Below are positions 24,764 to 33,039 of a stretch of DNA of 64,000 bases, piece by piece (the first letter of the stretch is position 1; each line of letters opens with the position of its first letter). The position numbers were made by a program, and so were the translations under genes. The stretch comes from Tabrizicola caldifontis. Lineage in GTDB: Bacteria > Pseudomonadota > Alphaproteobacteria > Rhodobacterales > Rhodobacteraceae. The notes under the pieces were generated by a model, which did not search any database, was not told the DNA's origin, and was given only the letters and a program-made list of their open reading frames with translations. The stretch lies in NCBI RefSeq assembly GCF_004762095.1, contig NZ_SIJH01000017.1, positions 1 through 64,000 of the forward strand, in the 5' to 3' direction.

Positions 24764-25378
24764 ATGCTGCGCCTGGTCCTTGCGCTGACTGCGCTTTTCG
24801 GTCTTGCGGCCTGCGGGGCCGAGCCGGTCTGGGCGCCAGAGGAACAGGTGCAGGCCGCGCGCTTCGTTTCGGACGACCCCCCGTCGATCACGCTTTACAC
24901 GGTGGTCAACAAGTCCTCGGGTTCGGGCGCGCATTCTGCGATCCTGGTGAATGCTTCGGAGCGGGTGATCTTCGACCCGGCGGGAACCTGGCATCACCCC
25001 CGCCTGCCGGAACGCAATGACGTGCATTTCGGCATGACCGACAAGGCCCTTGCCTTCTATATCGACTACCACGCGCGCAAGACCTACGACGTGATCGAGC
25101 AGAAGGTATATGTCTCGCCCGAGGTGGCCGAACATGTGCTGCGCGAGGTGAAGGCCTATGGCGCCGTGCCGAAGGCGATGTGCACGCAGGCCACGTCCAG
25201 CGTGCTGCGTTCGACCCCGGGTTTCCAGTCGATGCCGTCCACCTTGTATCCGAAGAAGCTGTCCGGCGCCTTTGGCGAGCTGCCGGGCGTATCGACGCGC
25301 GTCATCACGGATGACGACGACGACAACAACCACGGGGTGCTGATCGTCCAGCGCAACGGCGACCCCCTGGAAGGATGA
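24764..25378 (+). CDS. Lipoprotein, possible permuted papain-fold hydrolase
   Basis: The gene encodes 204 residues with a lipoprotein signal (MLRLVLALTALFGLAACG; lipidated Cys17). After it comes GSGAHSAILVNASERVIFDPAG, with His57 in a strand-turn setting, and later KAMCTQATSSVLRSTPGF with Cys140. His before Cys in this arrangement is the order expected for circularly permuted NlpC/P60- or LRAT-like papain folds. This is a pattern-based inference, not a firm family match. The tail is very acidic (DDDDDNNH). ATG 24764 is used; an ATG at 24758 is also possible. The gene is 22 bases after the oxidase subunit IV gene. Confidence 0.65.
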   Translation: MLRLVLALTALFGLAACGAEPVWAPEEQVQAARFVSDDPPSITLYTVVNKSSGSGAHSAILVNASERVIFDPAGTWHHPRLPERNDVHFGMTDKALAFYIDYHARKTYDVIEQKVYVSPEVAEHVLREVKAYGAVPKAMCTQATSSVLRSTPGFQSMPSTLYPKKLSGAFGELPGVSTRVITDDDDDNNHGVLIVQRNGDPLEG

Positions 25379-25618
25379 CGCCGGCCCGATCGCTCGTCGA
25401 TGAAGGCGGCACTCCTTGCTGAGCGTCTGGGCTGTGGGGCGGCAGCGGCAGGTGCCCCCGGATGAGGCGAGCGGAGCCCAGCCCTACCGGATCGGACCGG
25501 GTCTGGTGAAATTTCCCGTTGGGAACCGCCTGTCCTGTGCAATAGTCGGTCCGGGTTTCGGCACCCGTCAAGTCAGAACGACTGCCGGTCAAGGCAGGCG
25601 AACAAAGGGAACCGTGGA

Positions 25619-25990
25619 ATGCTTAACGAATTCAAGACCTTCATTGCGCGCGGCAATGTTCTGGACCTGGCCGTTGGCGTGGTCATCGGGGCGGCCTTCA
25701 CCGCGATCGTGACCTCCCTCGTCGATGACCTGATCAACCCGCTGATCGGGCTTATCGTCGGCGGAATCGACTTCTCGAGCTGGGGCTTTGCGATCGGTGA
25801 CGCCAAGTTTGCCATCGGCAGCTTCATCAACGCGGTCATCAAGTTTCTTATCGTGGCCTGGGTGGTGTTCCTGATCGTCAAGGCGGTAAACCGGCTGATG
25901 CCAAAGAAGGAAGCAGCCCCGACCGCCCCCCCGGGACCGTCGGACAACGACCTGCTGAAGGAAATCCTGGCCGAGCTGAAGAAGCGCTGA
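25619..25990 (+). CDS. mscL: Large-conductance mechanosensitive channel
   Basis: MscL is a pentameric inner-membrane channel that opens under membrane tension and releases solutes on osmotic downshock. The 123-residue protein has the signature [19 protein letters not shown] in TM1 with the pore-lining small residues, a periplasmic loop, a second helix ([19 protein letters not shown]) and a C-terminal amphipathic helix ending [15 protein letters not shown]. The start at 25619 is the conserved [11 protein letters not shown]-rich hairpin lies between it and the convergent MsrQ-like gene. Confidence 0.97.
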   Translation: MLNEFKTFIARGNVLDLAVGVVIGAAFTAIVTSLVDDLINPLIGLIVGGIDFSSWGFAIGDAKFAIGSFINAVIKFLIVAWVVFLIVKAVNRLMPKKEAAPTAPPGPSDNDLLKEILAELKKR

Positions 25991-26002
25991 ACACCGGACA
26001 CC

Positions 26003-26026
26003 GGCCTGCGGCAAACCCCGCGGGCC
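26003..26026. terminator. Bidirectional hairpin between mscL and the MsrQ-like gene
   Basis: GGCCTGCGG and CCGCGGGCC pair over 9 bp (one T-G pair) around a CAAACC loop in the 39-base gap between two convergent genes. There is no T-tract, so termination strength is uncertain. Confidence 0.45.
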
Positions 26027-26029
26027 TGG

Positions 26030-26635
26030 TCAAGCTGGCCTTCCGGGCCTTTCGCGCAGATACCAGTACCATGCGCGATAGGCCCACAGCGCGACAAGCG
26101 GCGCGAAATGCACGGCGGCGGGCTGCCAGCTGCCCCAGTTGTGCAGCGCGGCCCAGTGGATCAACACCAGAACCGCCGCCGGATAGGCGGCGCGTTGCAA
26201 CAGTTTCCAGCCCCCATGCATCCGGCGTTGCGCGGCGTCGTTCGACGTCAGCGCGAGCGGCACGAAGATCAGGAAGGCAAGCCAGCCGGTCCAGATCTCG
26301 GTGTGCTTCAGCGCGTCGATGATGCGGTCAAGGCTGCCACGGTCGATCACATAGACCAACGTGTGCAGCGCGGCATAGGCGAAGGCCGCCACCTCGATGT
26401 CGCGGCGGTGGTGAAGCAGCCAGCGCGGCCAGCTTTTCCCCTTGAACAACAGCATCAGCCCTGACGCCATCATCCCGATGATCATGAACCGTGCGGCCCA
26501 TTCGCCGGTCGGGCGCAAAAGGTGGTGGAAGGCTTCCGGATCGTCGCCCAACAGCGGGCCGATCATCGGCAGGACGGGCAGCGCAAGAACGGCCCAGAGA
26601 ATCAGGGTAGAGGGTTTCTGGCCTGTCAGGGTCAT
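26030..26635 (-). CDS. Ferric reductase-like transmembrane protein (MsrQ-like)
   Basis: The 201-residue protein has about five or six membrane helices and conserved histidines in LLHHRRDIEVAAFAYAALHTLVYV and RAAYPAAVLVLIHWAALHNWG, as in the haem b-binding ferric reductase-like domain. MsrQ, the haem subunit of the periplasmic methionine sulfoxide reductase MsrPQ, is the closest match in size and layout. No msrP is next to it, so another electron acceptor is possible. The ATG at 26635 follows GAAAGGTG. A longer in-frame start at 26665 is less likely. Confidence 0.78.
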   Translation of the reverse strand: MTLTGQKPSTLILWAVLALPVLPMIGPLLGDDPEAFHHLLRPTGEWAARFMIIGMMASGLMLLFKGKSWPRWLLHHRRDIEVAAFAYAALHTLVYVIDRGSLDRIIDALKHTEIWTGWLAFLIFVPLALTSNDAAQRRMHGGWKLLQRAAYPAAVLVLIHWAALHNWGSWQPAAVHFAPLVALWAYRAWYWYLRERPGRPA

Positions 26636-26697
26636 GGGGCACCTTTCATCCGGTGCCCCATTCATGCACGAAACGGGGGCGTCCGTCGTGATCTGGA

Positions 26698-27816
26698 TCA
26701 GAGTTTCAGGGCCTCTTCGCCGGAAATCGTGGGCAGGCCCAGTGCCTTGCCTACGGCTTCATAGGTCAGCTTGCCGGCGTGCACGTTCAGCCCGTTCAGC
26801 AGATGCCGGTCCTCGGCACAGGCCCGCCGCCAGCCCTTGTCGGCCAGTGCAAGCATGAAGGGAAGCGTCGCATTGCCCAGCGCCTGGGTCGAGGTGCGCG
26901 CCACCGCGCCCGGCATGTTGGCCACACAGTAGTGCATGATCCCATCCACCTCGTAGATCGGATCCTGATGCGTGGTCGGGCGCGAGGTCTCGAAGCAGCC
27001 GCCCTGGTCGATGGCCACATCCACCAGCACCGCGCCTGGCTTCATCTCGGACAGCTGCGCCCGGCTGATCAGCTTCGGTGCCGCCGCGCCGGGGATCAGC
27101 ACCGCGCCGATCACCATGTCGGCGGTCCGCACCAAGTCGGCCAACGCGCCGGCGCTGGAATACTGGGTCACCAGCTTGCCGTGGAAGATGTCGTCCAGAT
27201 AGGACAGCCGCGGAACCGAACGGTCCAGCACCGTCACCCGTGCGCCCATGCCCACGGCAACCCGCGCCGCCGCCGTGCCCACGACGCCACCGCCGATGAT
27301 CACCACATTCGCCGGGGCCACGCCCGGCACGCCGCCCAGCAGCACCCCGCGCCCGCCATTGGCCTTTTGCAGCGTCCAGGCACCGACCTGCGGCGCCAGA
27401 CGGCCGGCAACCTCGGACATCGGGGCCAGCAGCGGCAGGCCGCCGCGTGCGTCGGTGACGGTTTCATAGGCGATGCAGGTGGCGCCGCTGGCCAGCAGAT
27501 CCCTGGTCTGTTCCGGGTCGGGCGCAAGATGCAGATAAGTGAACAGCACCTGCCCCTGGCGCAGGCGCTTGCGTTCGACCGCCTGTGGTTCCTTGACCTT
27601 CACGATCATGTCGGCGGTGGCAAAGACCTCTTCCGCCGTGTCCAGGATCCTGGCGCCGGTGGCCAGATAGTCGGCATCGGAAAAACCGGCACCAACCCCG
27701 GCGCCAGTCTCGATCACCACCTCATGGCCGTGGGCGATGGCCTCGCGCGCGGCATCCGGGGTCATGCCCACGCGGAATTCCTGCGGCTTGATCTCTTTCG
27801 GGCATCCGATCTTCAT
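26698..27816 (-). CDS. ald: Alanine dehydrogenase
   Basis: The enzyme reversibly deaminates L-alanine to pyruvate and ammonia with NAD+. The 372-residue protein has the family start MKIGCPKEIKPQEFRVGMTP, substrate-site Lys75 (VKVKEP) and His96 (YLHLAPD), the NAD loop VVIIGGGVVGTAAARVAVGMGA, and VDVAIDQGGCFETSRPTTH. It is complete. The start at 27816 is conserved. A divergent Lrp/AsnC regulator gene begins 162 bases away, the usual arrangement for an alanine-responsive regulator of ald. Confidence 0.95.
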   Translation of the reverse strand: MKIGCPKEIKPQEFRVGMTPDAAREAIAHGHEVVIETGAGVGAGFSDADYLATGARILDTAEEVFATADMIVKVKEPQAVERKRLRQGQVLFTYLHLAPDPEQTRDLLASGATCIAYETVTDARGGLPLLAPMSEVAGRLAPQVGAWTLQKANGGRGVLLGGVPGVAPANVVIIGGGVVGTAAARVAVGMGARVTVLDRSVPRLSYLDDIFHGKLVTQYSSAGALADLVRTADMVIGAVLIPGAAAPKLISRAQLSEMKPGAVLVDVAIDQGGCFETSRPTTHQDPIYEVDGIMHYCVANMPGAVARTSTQALGNATLPFMLALADKGWRRACAEDRHLLNGLNVHAGKLTYEAVGKALGLPTISGEEALKL

Positions 27817-27977
27817 CTGTGTGTCTCCCTGCGTGGCACGGCGGCCCGCTGTCATGCTTGTGAGGAAAGTTTGCGCCTCTTGCCGTGAAAATGCTTTGAT
27901 TTCCGGGTGACCGAAGGGGCAGGTTGCAGTAGATTTCTGCGCAAGACGCCTTTTTGACCGAAGAAATCACCAGCGAC

Positions 27978-28436
27978 ATGGATCTTGACGCCACAGACCG
28001 CCGCATCCTGACCGTCCTGCAAAAGGACGGCCGCATCACCAACGCCGAACTGTCAGAGGCGGTGAACCTGTCGCCCTCGGCCTGTCATCGCCGCGTGCAG
28101 CGGCTGGAGGAAGAAGGGTTCATCGCCGGCTATGTCGCGTTGCTGGACCCGCGGAAGATGGGCCGGATGACCACCGTCTTCGTGGAGATCACGCTGCAAA
28201 GCCAGGCAGAGGAGCTTCTGGATGCCTTCGAGCGTGAAGTGGCGCGGGTGCCGGACCTGCTGGAATGCCACCTGATGGCGGGGACGGCGGATTACCTGCT
28301 GAAGATCATGGCCGAGGATACCGAGGATTTCGCCCGCATCCACCGTCAGTTCCTGTCGCGCCTGCCGGGGGTGCGGCAGATGCAGTCCTCCTTCGCCTTG
28401 CGGACGGTGGTGCGCACCACGGCGCTGTCCGTCTAG
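27978..28436 (+). CDS. Lrp/AsnC-family transcriptional regulator, likely of ald
   Basis: The 152-residue protein has an N-terminal winged helix-turn-helix (LDATDRRILTVLQKDGRITNAELSEAVNLSPSACHRRVQRLEEEGFI) and a C-terminal RAM ligand-binding domain (VPDLLECHLMAGTADYLLKIMAEDTEDFARI). It is transcribed away from ald across a 161-base gap, so it probably senses an amino acid such as alanine and controls ald and itself. ATG 27978 gives the standard start; a TTG at 27954 would add eight residues. Confidence 0.9.
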   Translation: MDLDATDRRILTVLQKDGRITNAELSEAVNLSPSACHRRVQRLEEEGFIAGYVALLDPRKMGRMTTVFVEITLQSQAEELLDAFEREVARVPDLLECHLMAGTADYLLKIMAEDTEDFARIHRQFLSRLPGVRQMQSSFALRTVVRTTALSV

Positions 28437-28467
28437 ACCCGATCACTCCGGCCAAGTCGCAAGGCGC

Positions 28468-28544
28468 TTCCCTCCCCCCCTTGTGGGGGAGGGAGAGGGG
28501 CTCCGCAAAGGCTCATCACCCCCTATCCCCTTCCACAAGGGGGC
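28468..28544. repeat. GC-rich palindromic repeats, copies E and F in tandem
   Basis: TTCCCTCCCCCCCTTGTGG with GGGAGGGAGAGGGG (28468-28500), then CACCCCCTATCCCCTTCC with ACAAGGGGGCGG (28518-28544). They lie between the convergent Lrp and epimerase genes. They are the same family as copies A-D and could also act in transcription termination. Confidence 0.7.
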
Positions 28545-28570
28545 GGCGCGGGGCGCATCCTGGGTCGGGG

Positions 28571-29584
28571 TCAGACCTGGAAATAGTCGCGATACCAGGC
28601 GACAAAGGCTGCCACGCCCTCGCGCACGCCGGTTTCGGGGCGATAGCCGGTCAGGCGTTGCAACAGGCTGCAATCGGCCCAGGTCTCCGGCACATCGCCC
28701 TTCTGCATCTCCTTGAATTCCTTCGCAACCGGAAAGCCCAAGGCGCGCTCTATCTCGTCGATGAACGTCATCAGCGGCACGCGGGTCGAGTTTCCGATGT
28801 TCACGATCCGCCAGGGCGCGACGGGGCTGAGGCTGTCGCCGGGCTGGATGTCCTCGGGACTGGCCGGCTCTACCGGCGGGGTATCGATCAGCAAGCGGAT
28901 GCCGCGCACCAGGTCGGTGACATAGGTGAAGTCGCGCGCCATCCGGCCATGGTTGTAGACCTCGATCGGCTCGCCTGCCAGCGCGGCCCTGACGAACTTG
29001 AACAGCGCCATGTCCGGTCGCCCCCAGGGCCCGTACACGGTGAAGAAGCGGAACAACGTGGTCGGCAGCTTCCACAGATGCGCATAGGCATGCGTCATCG
29101 CCTCGTTCGCCTGCTTGGTCGCGGCGTAAAGCGTCAGGGGATGGGCGGTCTTCTGCGTTTCGACGAAGGGCATCTCGGTATTGGCGCCATAAGCCGACGA
29201 GGTGGAGGCCATCAGCAGGTGGCTCACCCCAACGTCGCGGGCACATTCCAGCACGTTGAAGGCGCCCACCAGGTTCGCTTCGACATAGGACCGTGGATTT
29301 TCCAGCGAATAGCGCACGCCGGCCTGGGCCGCGAGGTTGACGATGATGTCAGGGCGTTCGCGCCGGACCAGCGCCTGCAGGCGGGGCATGTCCTCCAGCA
29401 TCCCTTCCTCGCAGCTGAAGCCGGGGGATTGCAGCAGGATCTGATGCCGTGCGCGTTTCAGGGCAGGGTCGTAATAGGCGGTCATCCCGTCATAGCCGAC
29501 GACCCGGAAGCCTTCGGCCAGCAGGGCCTTTGCCAGATGAAAGCCGATGAACCCGGCGGTTCCGGTGATCAGGACTGTGCGCAT
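28571..29584 (-). CDS. NAD-dependent nucleotide-sugar epimerase (UDP-glucuronate 4-epimerase-like)
   Basis: This 337-residue extended short-chain dehydrogenase has the dinucleotide motif GTAGFIG (8-14), the catalytic Tyr153-x-x-x-Lys157 (YAATK), and Ser128-130 in MASTSSAYG. RRERPDIIVNLAAQAGVRYS and FRFFTVYGPWGRPDMALF are hallmarks of UDP-glucuronate 4-epimerases, which supply UDP-galacturonate for lipopolysaccharide or capsule. GDTP-type dehydratases or UDP-glucose epimerases are less likely. No other polysaccharide genes adjoin it. It ends beside two palindromic repeats. Confidence 0.87.
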   Translation of the reverse strand: MRTVLITGTAGFIGFHLAKALLAEGFRVVGYDGMTAYYDPALKRARHQILLQSPGFSCEEGMLEDMPRLQALVRRERPDIIVNLAAQAGVRYSLENPRSYVEANLVGAFNVLECARDVGVSHLLMASTSSAYGANTEMPFVETQKTAHPLTLYAATKQANEAMTHAYAHLWKLPTTLFRFFTVYGPWGRPDMALFKFVRAALAGEPIEVYNHGRMARDFTYVTDLVRGIRLLIDTPPVEPASPEDIQPGDSLSPVAPWRIVNIGNSTRVPLMTFIDEIERALGFPVAKEFKEMQKGDVPETWADCSLLQRLTGYRPETGVREGVAAFVAWYRDYFQV

Positions 29585-29648
29585 CTTCCGCCCCTTCTTG
29601 CGGCTTCAGCCGTTCCCCTTCCGGTGCGGGAAAGTCAAGCGGGCAACG

Positions 29649-29677
29649 AAAAACCCCCGACCATCGGGACGGGGGTT
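29649..29677 (-). terminator. Intrinsic terminator after rpsU
   Basis: An AACCCCCG / CGGGGGTT 8-bp stem with a ten-base loop. On the minus strand it runs into TTTTT. It lies 37 bases past the rpsU stop. Confidence 0.8.
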
Positions 29678-29714
29678 GATCGATCGGGCATCGCTGCCCC
29701 AGTGTCGCGGTGTC

Positions 29715-29921
29715 TTACAGACCGCCTTCACGCTGAAGCTTTTTCCGGGCAAGTTTCCTTGCGCGACGGATCGCTTCGGCCTGTTCCCGTGCCTTCTTGA
29801 CCGAGGGCTTCTCGAAATGCTGCTTGAGCTTCATTTCCCGAAACACCCCTTCCCTCTGAAGTTTCTTCTTCAGGGCACGAAGAGCCTGTTCGACGTTGTT
29901 GTCGCGGACGCTGACCTGCAT
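29715..29921 (-). CDS. rpsU: 30S ribosomal protein S21
   Basis: This 68-residue basic protein begins [20 protein letters not shown] and is rich in Arg and Lys to the end ([15 protein letters not shown]), the full S21 pattern. S21 binds the 3' region of 16S rRNA near the anti-Shine-Dalgarno site and helps initiation. It is a single gene with a strong terminator, divergent from the COQ9 gene. Confidence 0.97.
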   Translation of the reverse strand: MQVSVRDNNVEQALRALKKKLQREGVFREMKLKQHFEKPSVKKAREQAEAIRRARKLARKKLQREGGL

Positions 29922-30029
29922 GTGGTTGTCACCACCTTCCTAAGCTAGAGTTGCACTATGATGTGCAGGCCTGCGCCCTATAACAAAGGGGGCGGGGCTT
30001 GTCCACCGCCAGAGGGAACGGAGAAGCGG

Positions 30030-30701
30030 ATGACCGATGACATGAAGGACCGGCTGCTGGATGCGGCCCTGTCGCATGTGCCCTTCGATGGCTGGTCCGA
30101 ACGCACCCTGCGCGCCGCGGCATCGGATGCCGGGGTTGACCTTGCGCTGGCCCGGGCCCTTTACCCAAGGGGCGGCGTCGATCTGGCGCTGGCCTATCAC
30201 GCGCGGGGCGACGCCGAGATGGCGGCGCGCCTTGCAAGCATGGACCTGTCGGCCATGCGTTTCCGCGACCGCATCGTCACCGCGGTCCGCACAAGGCTGG
30301 AGCTTGCGGATCGCGAACTGGTGCGGCGCGGGGCAACCCTGTTCTCCTTGCCACAACATGCGCCCGACGGGGCGCGGGCGATCTGGTCCACAGCAGACCG
30401 GATCTGGACTGCCCTGGGCGATACCTCGCGCGACGTGAACTGGTACACCAAACGCGCGACGCTGTCGGCGGTCTACGGGGCGATGGTCCTGTATTGGCTG
30501 GGCGACGATTCGCCCGGGCATCAGGCGACCTGGGATTTCCTGGACCGCCGAATAGAAGGCGTGATGCAGTTCGAGAAGCTGAAGACGAAGGTCCGGGAAA
30601 ATCCGCTGGGCAAGGCGCTCGCCTCTGGCCCAATGAAGGTCTTCGACCGCATTCGCGCCCCCAGGCTTCCCGACAACCTGCCCGGACGCTTCCCGCGCTG
30701 A
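30030..30701 (+). CDS. COQ9-family ubiquinone biosynthesis protein
   Basis: The 223-residue helical protein opens MTDDMKDRLLDAALSHVPFDGWSERTLRAAASDAGVD and has the COQ9 core VRTRLELADRELVRRGATLFSLPQHAPDG followed by WYTKRATLSAVYGAMVLYWL. COQ9 has a TetR-like fold that binds lipids and presents quinone precursors to COQ7-type hydroxylases; in Alphaproteobacteria it serves ubiquinone synthesis. The ATG at 30030 follows GAGAAG. A quinone oxidoreductase gene follows after 16 bases, likely in the same operon. Confidence 0.9.
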   Translation: MTDDMKDRLLDAALSHVPFDGWSERTLRAAASDAGVDLALARALYPRGGVDLALAYHARGDAEMAARLASMDLSAMRFRDRIVTAVRTRLELADRELVRRGATLFSLPQHAPDGARAIWSTADRIWTALGDTSRDVNWYTKRATLSAVYGAMVLYWLGDDSPGHQATWDFLDRRIEGVMQFEKLKTKVRENPLGKALASGPMKVFDRIRAPRLPDNLPGRFPR

Positions 30702-30717
30702 CCTGAAAGATCTTGTG

Positions 30718-31710
30718 ATGACCCTTTCGCATTCGATGCTGGCTGTCGAAATCCCTGCCCCCGGTGGGCCCGAAGTCTTGCAGCCCTGTTCGGTGCCCGT
30801 CCCCGTGCCCGGCCATGGCCAGATCATCATCCGCGTCGCCTGGGCCGGGGTAAACCGGCCCGACGCGCTGCAACGCGCCGGGGCCTATGCGCCACCGCCC
30901 TCGGCCTCGCCGCTGCCGGGGCTGGAATGTTCGGGCACGGTGGTCGAGGTGGGCCCGGGGGTGACGCGCTGGCAGATCGGCGATCAGGTCTGCGCGCTTT
31001 TGCCGGGCGGCGGCTATGCCGAATATGCCGTCACCCATGAGGCGCACGCCCTGCCGATCCCGCTGGGCCTGTCCCTGCGCGAGGCCGCCTGCCTGCCGGA
31101 AACCTGCTTTACCGTCTGGTCGAATGTGGTGATGCGCGGGCGACTGAAGTCGGGAGAGCGGTTTCTGGTGCACGGTGGCACCTCCGGCATCGGCACGACG
31201 GCGATTCAGATGGCACGCGCGCTGGGGGCCAGGGTTTTCGCCACGGCCGGAACGGACGAGAAATGCCAAGTCTGCCACGAGCTTGGCGCCGATGTGGCGA
31301 TCAATCACCGGTCGCAGGATTTCGTGGCCGTCCTTAAGGAACAGGGCGGGGCGGATCTGATCCTGGACATGGTGGGCGGACCCTATATCGAGCGCAACAT
31401 CAAGGCCCTGGCCGATGACGGGCGGCTGGTGCAGATCGCCTTTCTGCAGGGGCCTAAGGTGACGCTGAACTTTGCCGAGCTGATGATGCGGCGGCTGACG
31501 CTGACCGGCTCGACCCTGCGGCCGCAGTCCGATCTGGCCAAGGCCCGTATCGCGCGCGAAGTCGAAGAAAACATCTGGCCCATGATCGCCCGGGGCGCGC
31601 TCAGGGTCGTGGTGGACAGCGAATTCGACCTGCGCAATGCCGCCGCCGCACATCGGCGGATGGAATCAGGCGCACATGTCGGCAAGATTGTCCTGAAGGT
31701 GCAGGACTAG
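30718..31710 (+). CDS. NAD(P)H quinone oxidoreductase (PIG3/QorA-type medium-chain reductase)
   Basis: This 330-residue zinc-free medium-chain reductase has LECSGTVVEVGPGVTRWQIGDQVCALLPGGGYAEY, the dinucleotide loop HGGTSGIGTTAIQMARALGA and the C-terminal GAHVGKIVLKV, which match the PIG3-like NADPH quinone oxidoreductases. ATG 30718 follows GAAAGATC; a GTG directly before it (30715) and a later ATG (30736) are alternatives. Its place directly after the COQ9 gene suits a quinone-related role, but these enzymes are promiscuous. Confidence 0.87.
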   Translation: MTLSHSMLAVEIPAPGGPEVLQPCSVPVPVPGHGQIIIRVAWAGVNRPDALQRAGAYAPPPSASPLPGLECSGTVVEVGPGVTRWQIGDQVCALLPGGGYAEYAVTHEAHALPIPLGLSLREAACLPETCFTVWSNVVMRGRLKSGERFLVHGGTSGIGTTAIQMARALGARVFATAGTDEKCQVCHELGADVAINHRSQDFVAVLKEQGGADLILDMVGGPYIERNIKALADDGRLVQIAFLQGPKVTLNFAELMMRRLTLTGSTLRPQSDLAKARIAREVEENIWPMIARGALRVVVDSEFDLRNAAAAHRRMESGAHVGKIVLKVQD

Positions 31711-32173
31711 GTTCCTTCTGCCTCTGCAGGCATCATCCCTGTTGCCCCGGCCTTATCCGGGATTGGAACGGGCGGGTCTGCCTGCGGGCCGCGCCTGGTG
31801 CGGCATCGTCTTCTCGTCGCAGGGCGCGAGACTTGGCGAAGCCATCGACGGTCGTTGCCAGCCTAGCACCTGTCTGGCACCCGCGCCGCTGAGGGACGGC
31901 ATTTCCGTGCATGAAACCAGGTCAGCAGTCGTGCCAGCGCCGCCACCCTGCGGGCCTGCCGCGTCTCGCGCAGGGCTTTGCGGTGTTCGGCGCGATGAAA
32001 GGCGTGCCGATCGCGCGGCGTGCCGTCGGCATGGTAGGGGGTAGTTTGCAGAAGGTCGAGGTTCACGCCATGCATGGCTTACGTTCCAGGTCAGCTATTT
32101 CCGATTGGAATGCCAGAAATACTGGGCTAACGTAACTCAGGAATATCCCCAGAACGTAAGATGAAATTACGTC
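31711..32173. other. 463-base intergenic stretch before the LysR gene
   Basis: No convincing plus-strand gene is present. The stretch holds one possible short minus-strand ORF (31863-32075) and, in its last 100 bases, repeated ACGTAA/TTACGT motifs. Base composition drops towards AT near the LysR start, as expected for a promoter. The first 150 bases show nothing I can name. Confidence 0.6.
31863..32075 (-). CDS. Possible short basic protein divergent from the LysR gene
   Basis: This is a 70-residue reading frame with a basic helical middle (HRAEHRKALRETRQARR, then VAALARLLTWFHARK). Such Arg-rich short proteins occur in Rhodobacterales, but I cannot place it in a family. No clear ribosome site precedes the ATG. 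Support is its position opposite the LysR gene across a repeat-containing promoter region. It may not be a real gene. Confidence 0.3.
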   Translation of the reverse strand: MHGVNLDLLQTTPYHADGTPRDRHAFHRAEHRKALRETRQARRVAALARLLTWFHARKCRPSAARVPDRC

Positions 32174-32175
32174 AT
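32078..32175. promoter_or_regulatory. Cluster of ACGTAA/TTACGT sites upstream of the LysR gene
   Basis: CTTACGTTC (32078-32086) and GAACGTAAG (32152-32160) form an exact 9-base inverted repeat. CTAACGTAAC (32127-32136) and ATTACGTCAT (32166-32175) share the same core. Four copies of an ACGT-centred motif in 98 bases directly upstream of the LysR start suggest an operator for that regulator or for a divergent transcript. Confidence 0.45.
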
Positions 32176-33037
32176 GCGATGGCGCGACCTGCCTTCCCTG
32201 TCGTTGTTGCGGGCCTTCGATGCTACCGCCCAGGCCGGCAGTTTTGCCGAGGCAGGCCGTGTGCTGAACGTCACCCACGCCGCGGTAACGCAGGCGGTGC
32301 GCGCCCTGGAGGCCGACCTGGGGGTGCAGCTGGTGCGCCGTGCAGGGCGGACCGTGGCACTGACAGGGGCGGGCGAGGCGCTGGCGCGGTCGCTAGCCGA
32401 AGGGTTCGGAGCAATTGCGGCGGGGGTCGAGGCCCTGCGCCAGCGCGAGGCGCGAAGGATCGTTCGGGTCACCACCACGACATTCATCGCCGAAACCCAT
32501 GTCATGCCGCGCCTGCCCGAGTTCTGGGCACGGCACCCCGGCGTCGAGGTGGCGCTATCGCCCAGCCCGGCAAGGATCGACCTGGCGCGTGACGGTTTCG
32601 ACATGGCAATCCGCGCTCTCTCCGACGGCTGGGAAGAGGCCCCGGACGAAGAGATCCGGCCGCTCTGCCGGTCGCCCGTGATCGCGGTCTGTGCGCCGTC
32701 GCTGCTGGCCCGTGGCCTGCATCCGCAGGACATGCCCTGGGTGATGGGCGCGGACCGGCATCTGGAACTGGCCGAGGTGGCGGGCACGGGCCTTGACCCG
32801 GACCGGCTGCGGCGGGTGGAGGTCGGCAGTCCGCATCTCGAGATGTCGGCCTGCCGGCAGGGTCTGGGCGCGGCCACCGCGACCGAGATCATCTGCCGCG
32901 CCGATCTGGAGGCCGGGCGGCTGGTGCGGCTGCCGCTGTCCGGCCTGCCGGTCGTGACCTATGCGCTGGTGCTGCCCAAGGGTCCGCGACGGCCGGCGGT
33001 GACGGCGTTTGCTGACTGGCTGGCGACGATCTTCTAG
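32174..33037 (+). CDS. LysR-family transcriptional regulator (GcvA-like)
   Basis: The 287-residue protein has an N-terminal helix-turn-helix (LPSLSLLRAFDATAQAGSFAEAGRVLNVTHAAVTQAVRALEADLGVQLVRR) and a periplasmic-binding-protein-like effector domain from about residue 90. LPSLxxLRAFxAxA and the effector opening VRVTTTTFIAETHVMPRLPEF resemble the GcvA subgroup. Repeated ACGTAA motifs lie just upstream and overlap the start. The target is unknown; a short divergent ORF is the only candidate nearby. The minus-strand NYN gene is convergent. Confidence 0.88.
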   Translation: MRWRDLPSLSLLRAFDATAQAGSFAEAGRVLNVTHAAVTQAVRALEADLGVQLVRRAGRTVALTGAGEALARSLAEGFGAIAAGVEALRQREARRIVRVTTTTFIAETHVMPRLPEFWARHPGVEVALSPSPARIDLARDGFDMAIRALSDGWEEAPDEEIRPLCRSPVIAVCAPSLLARGLHPQDMPWVMGADRHLELAEVAGTGLDPDRLRRVEVGSPHLEMSACRQGLGAATATEIICRADLEAGRLVRLPLSGLPVVTYALVLPKGPRRPAVTAFADWLATIF

Positions 33038-33039
33038 GC

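Noticed and set aside
28468-28544. CRISPR-like array from the repeated C/G-rich units
   Set aside because: Units are imperfect, of unequal spacing and scattered over the window; there are no regular spacers and no cas genes.
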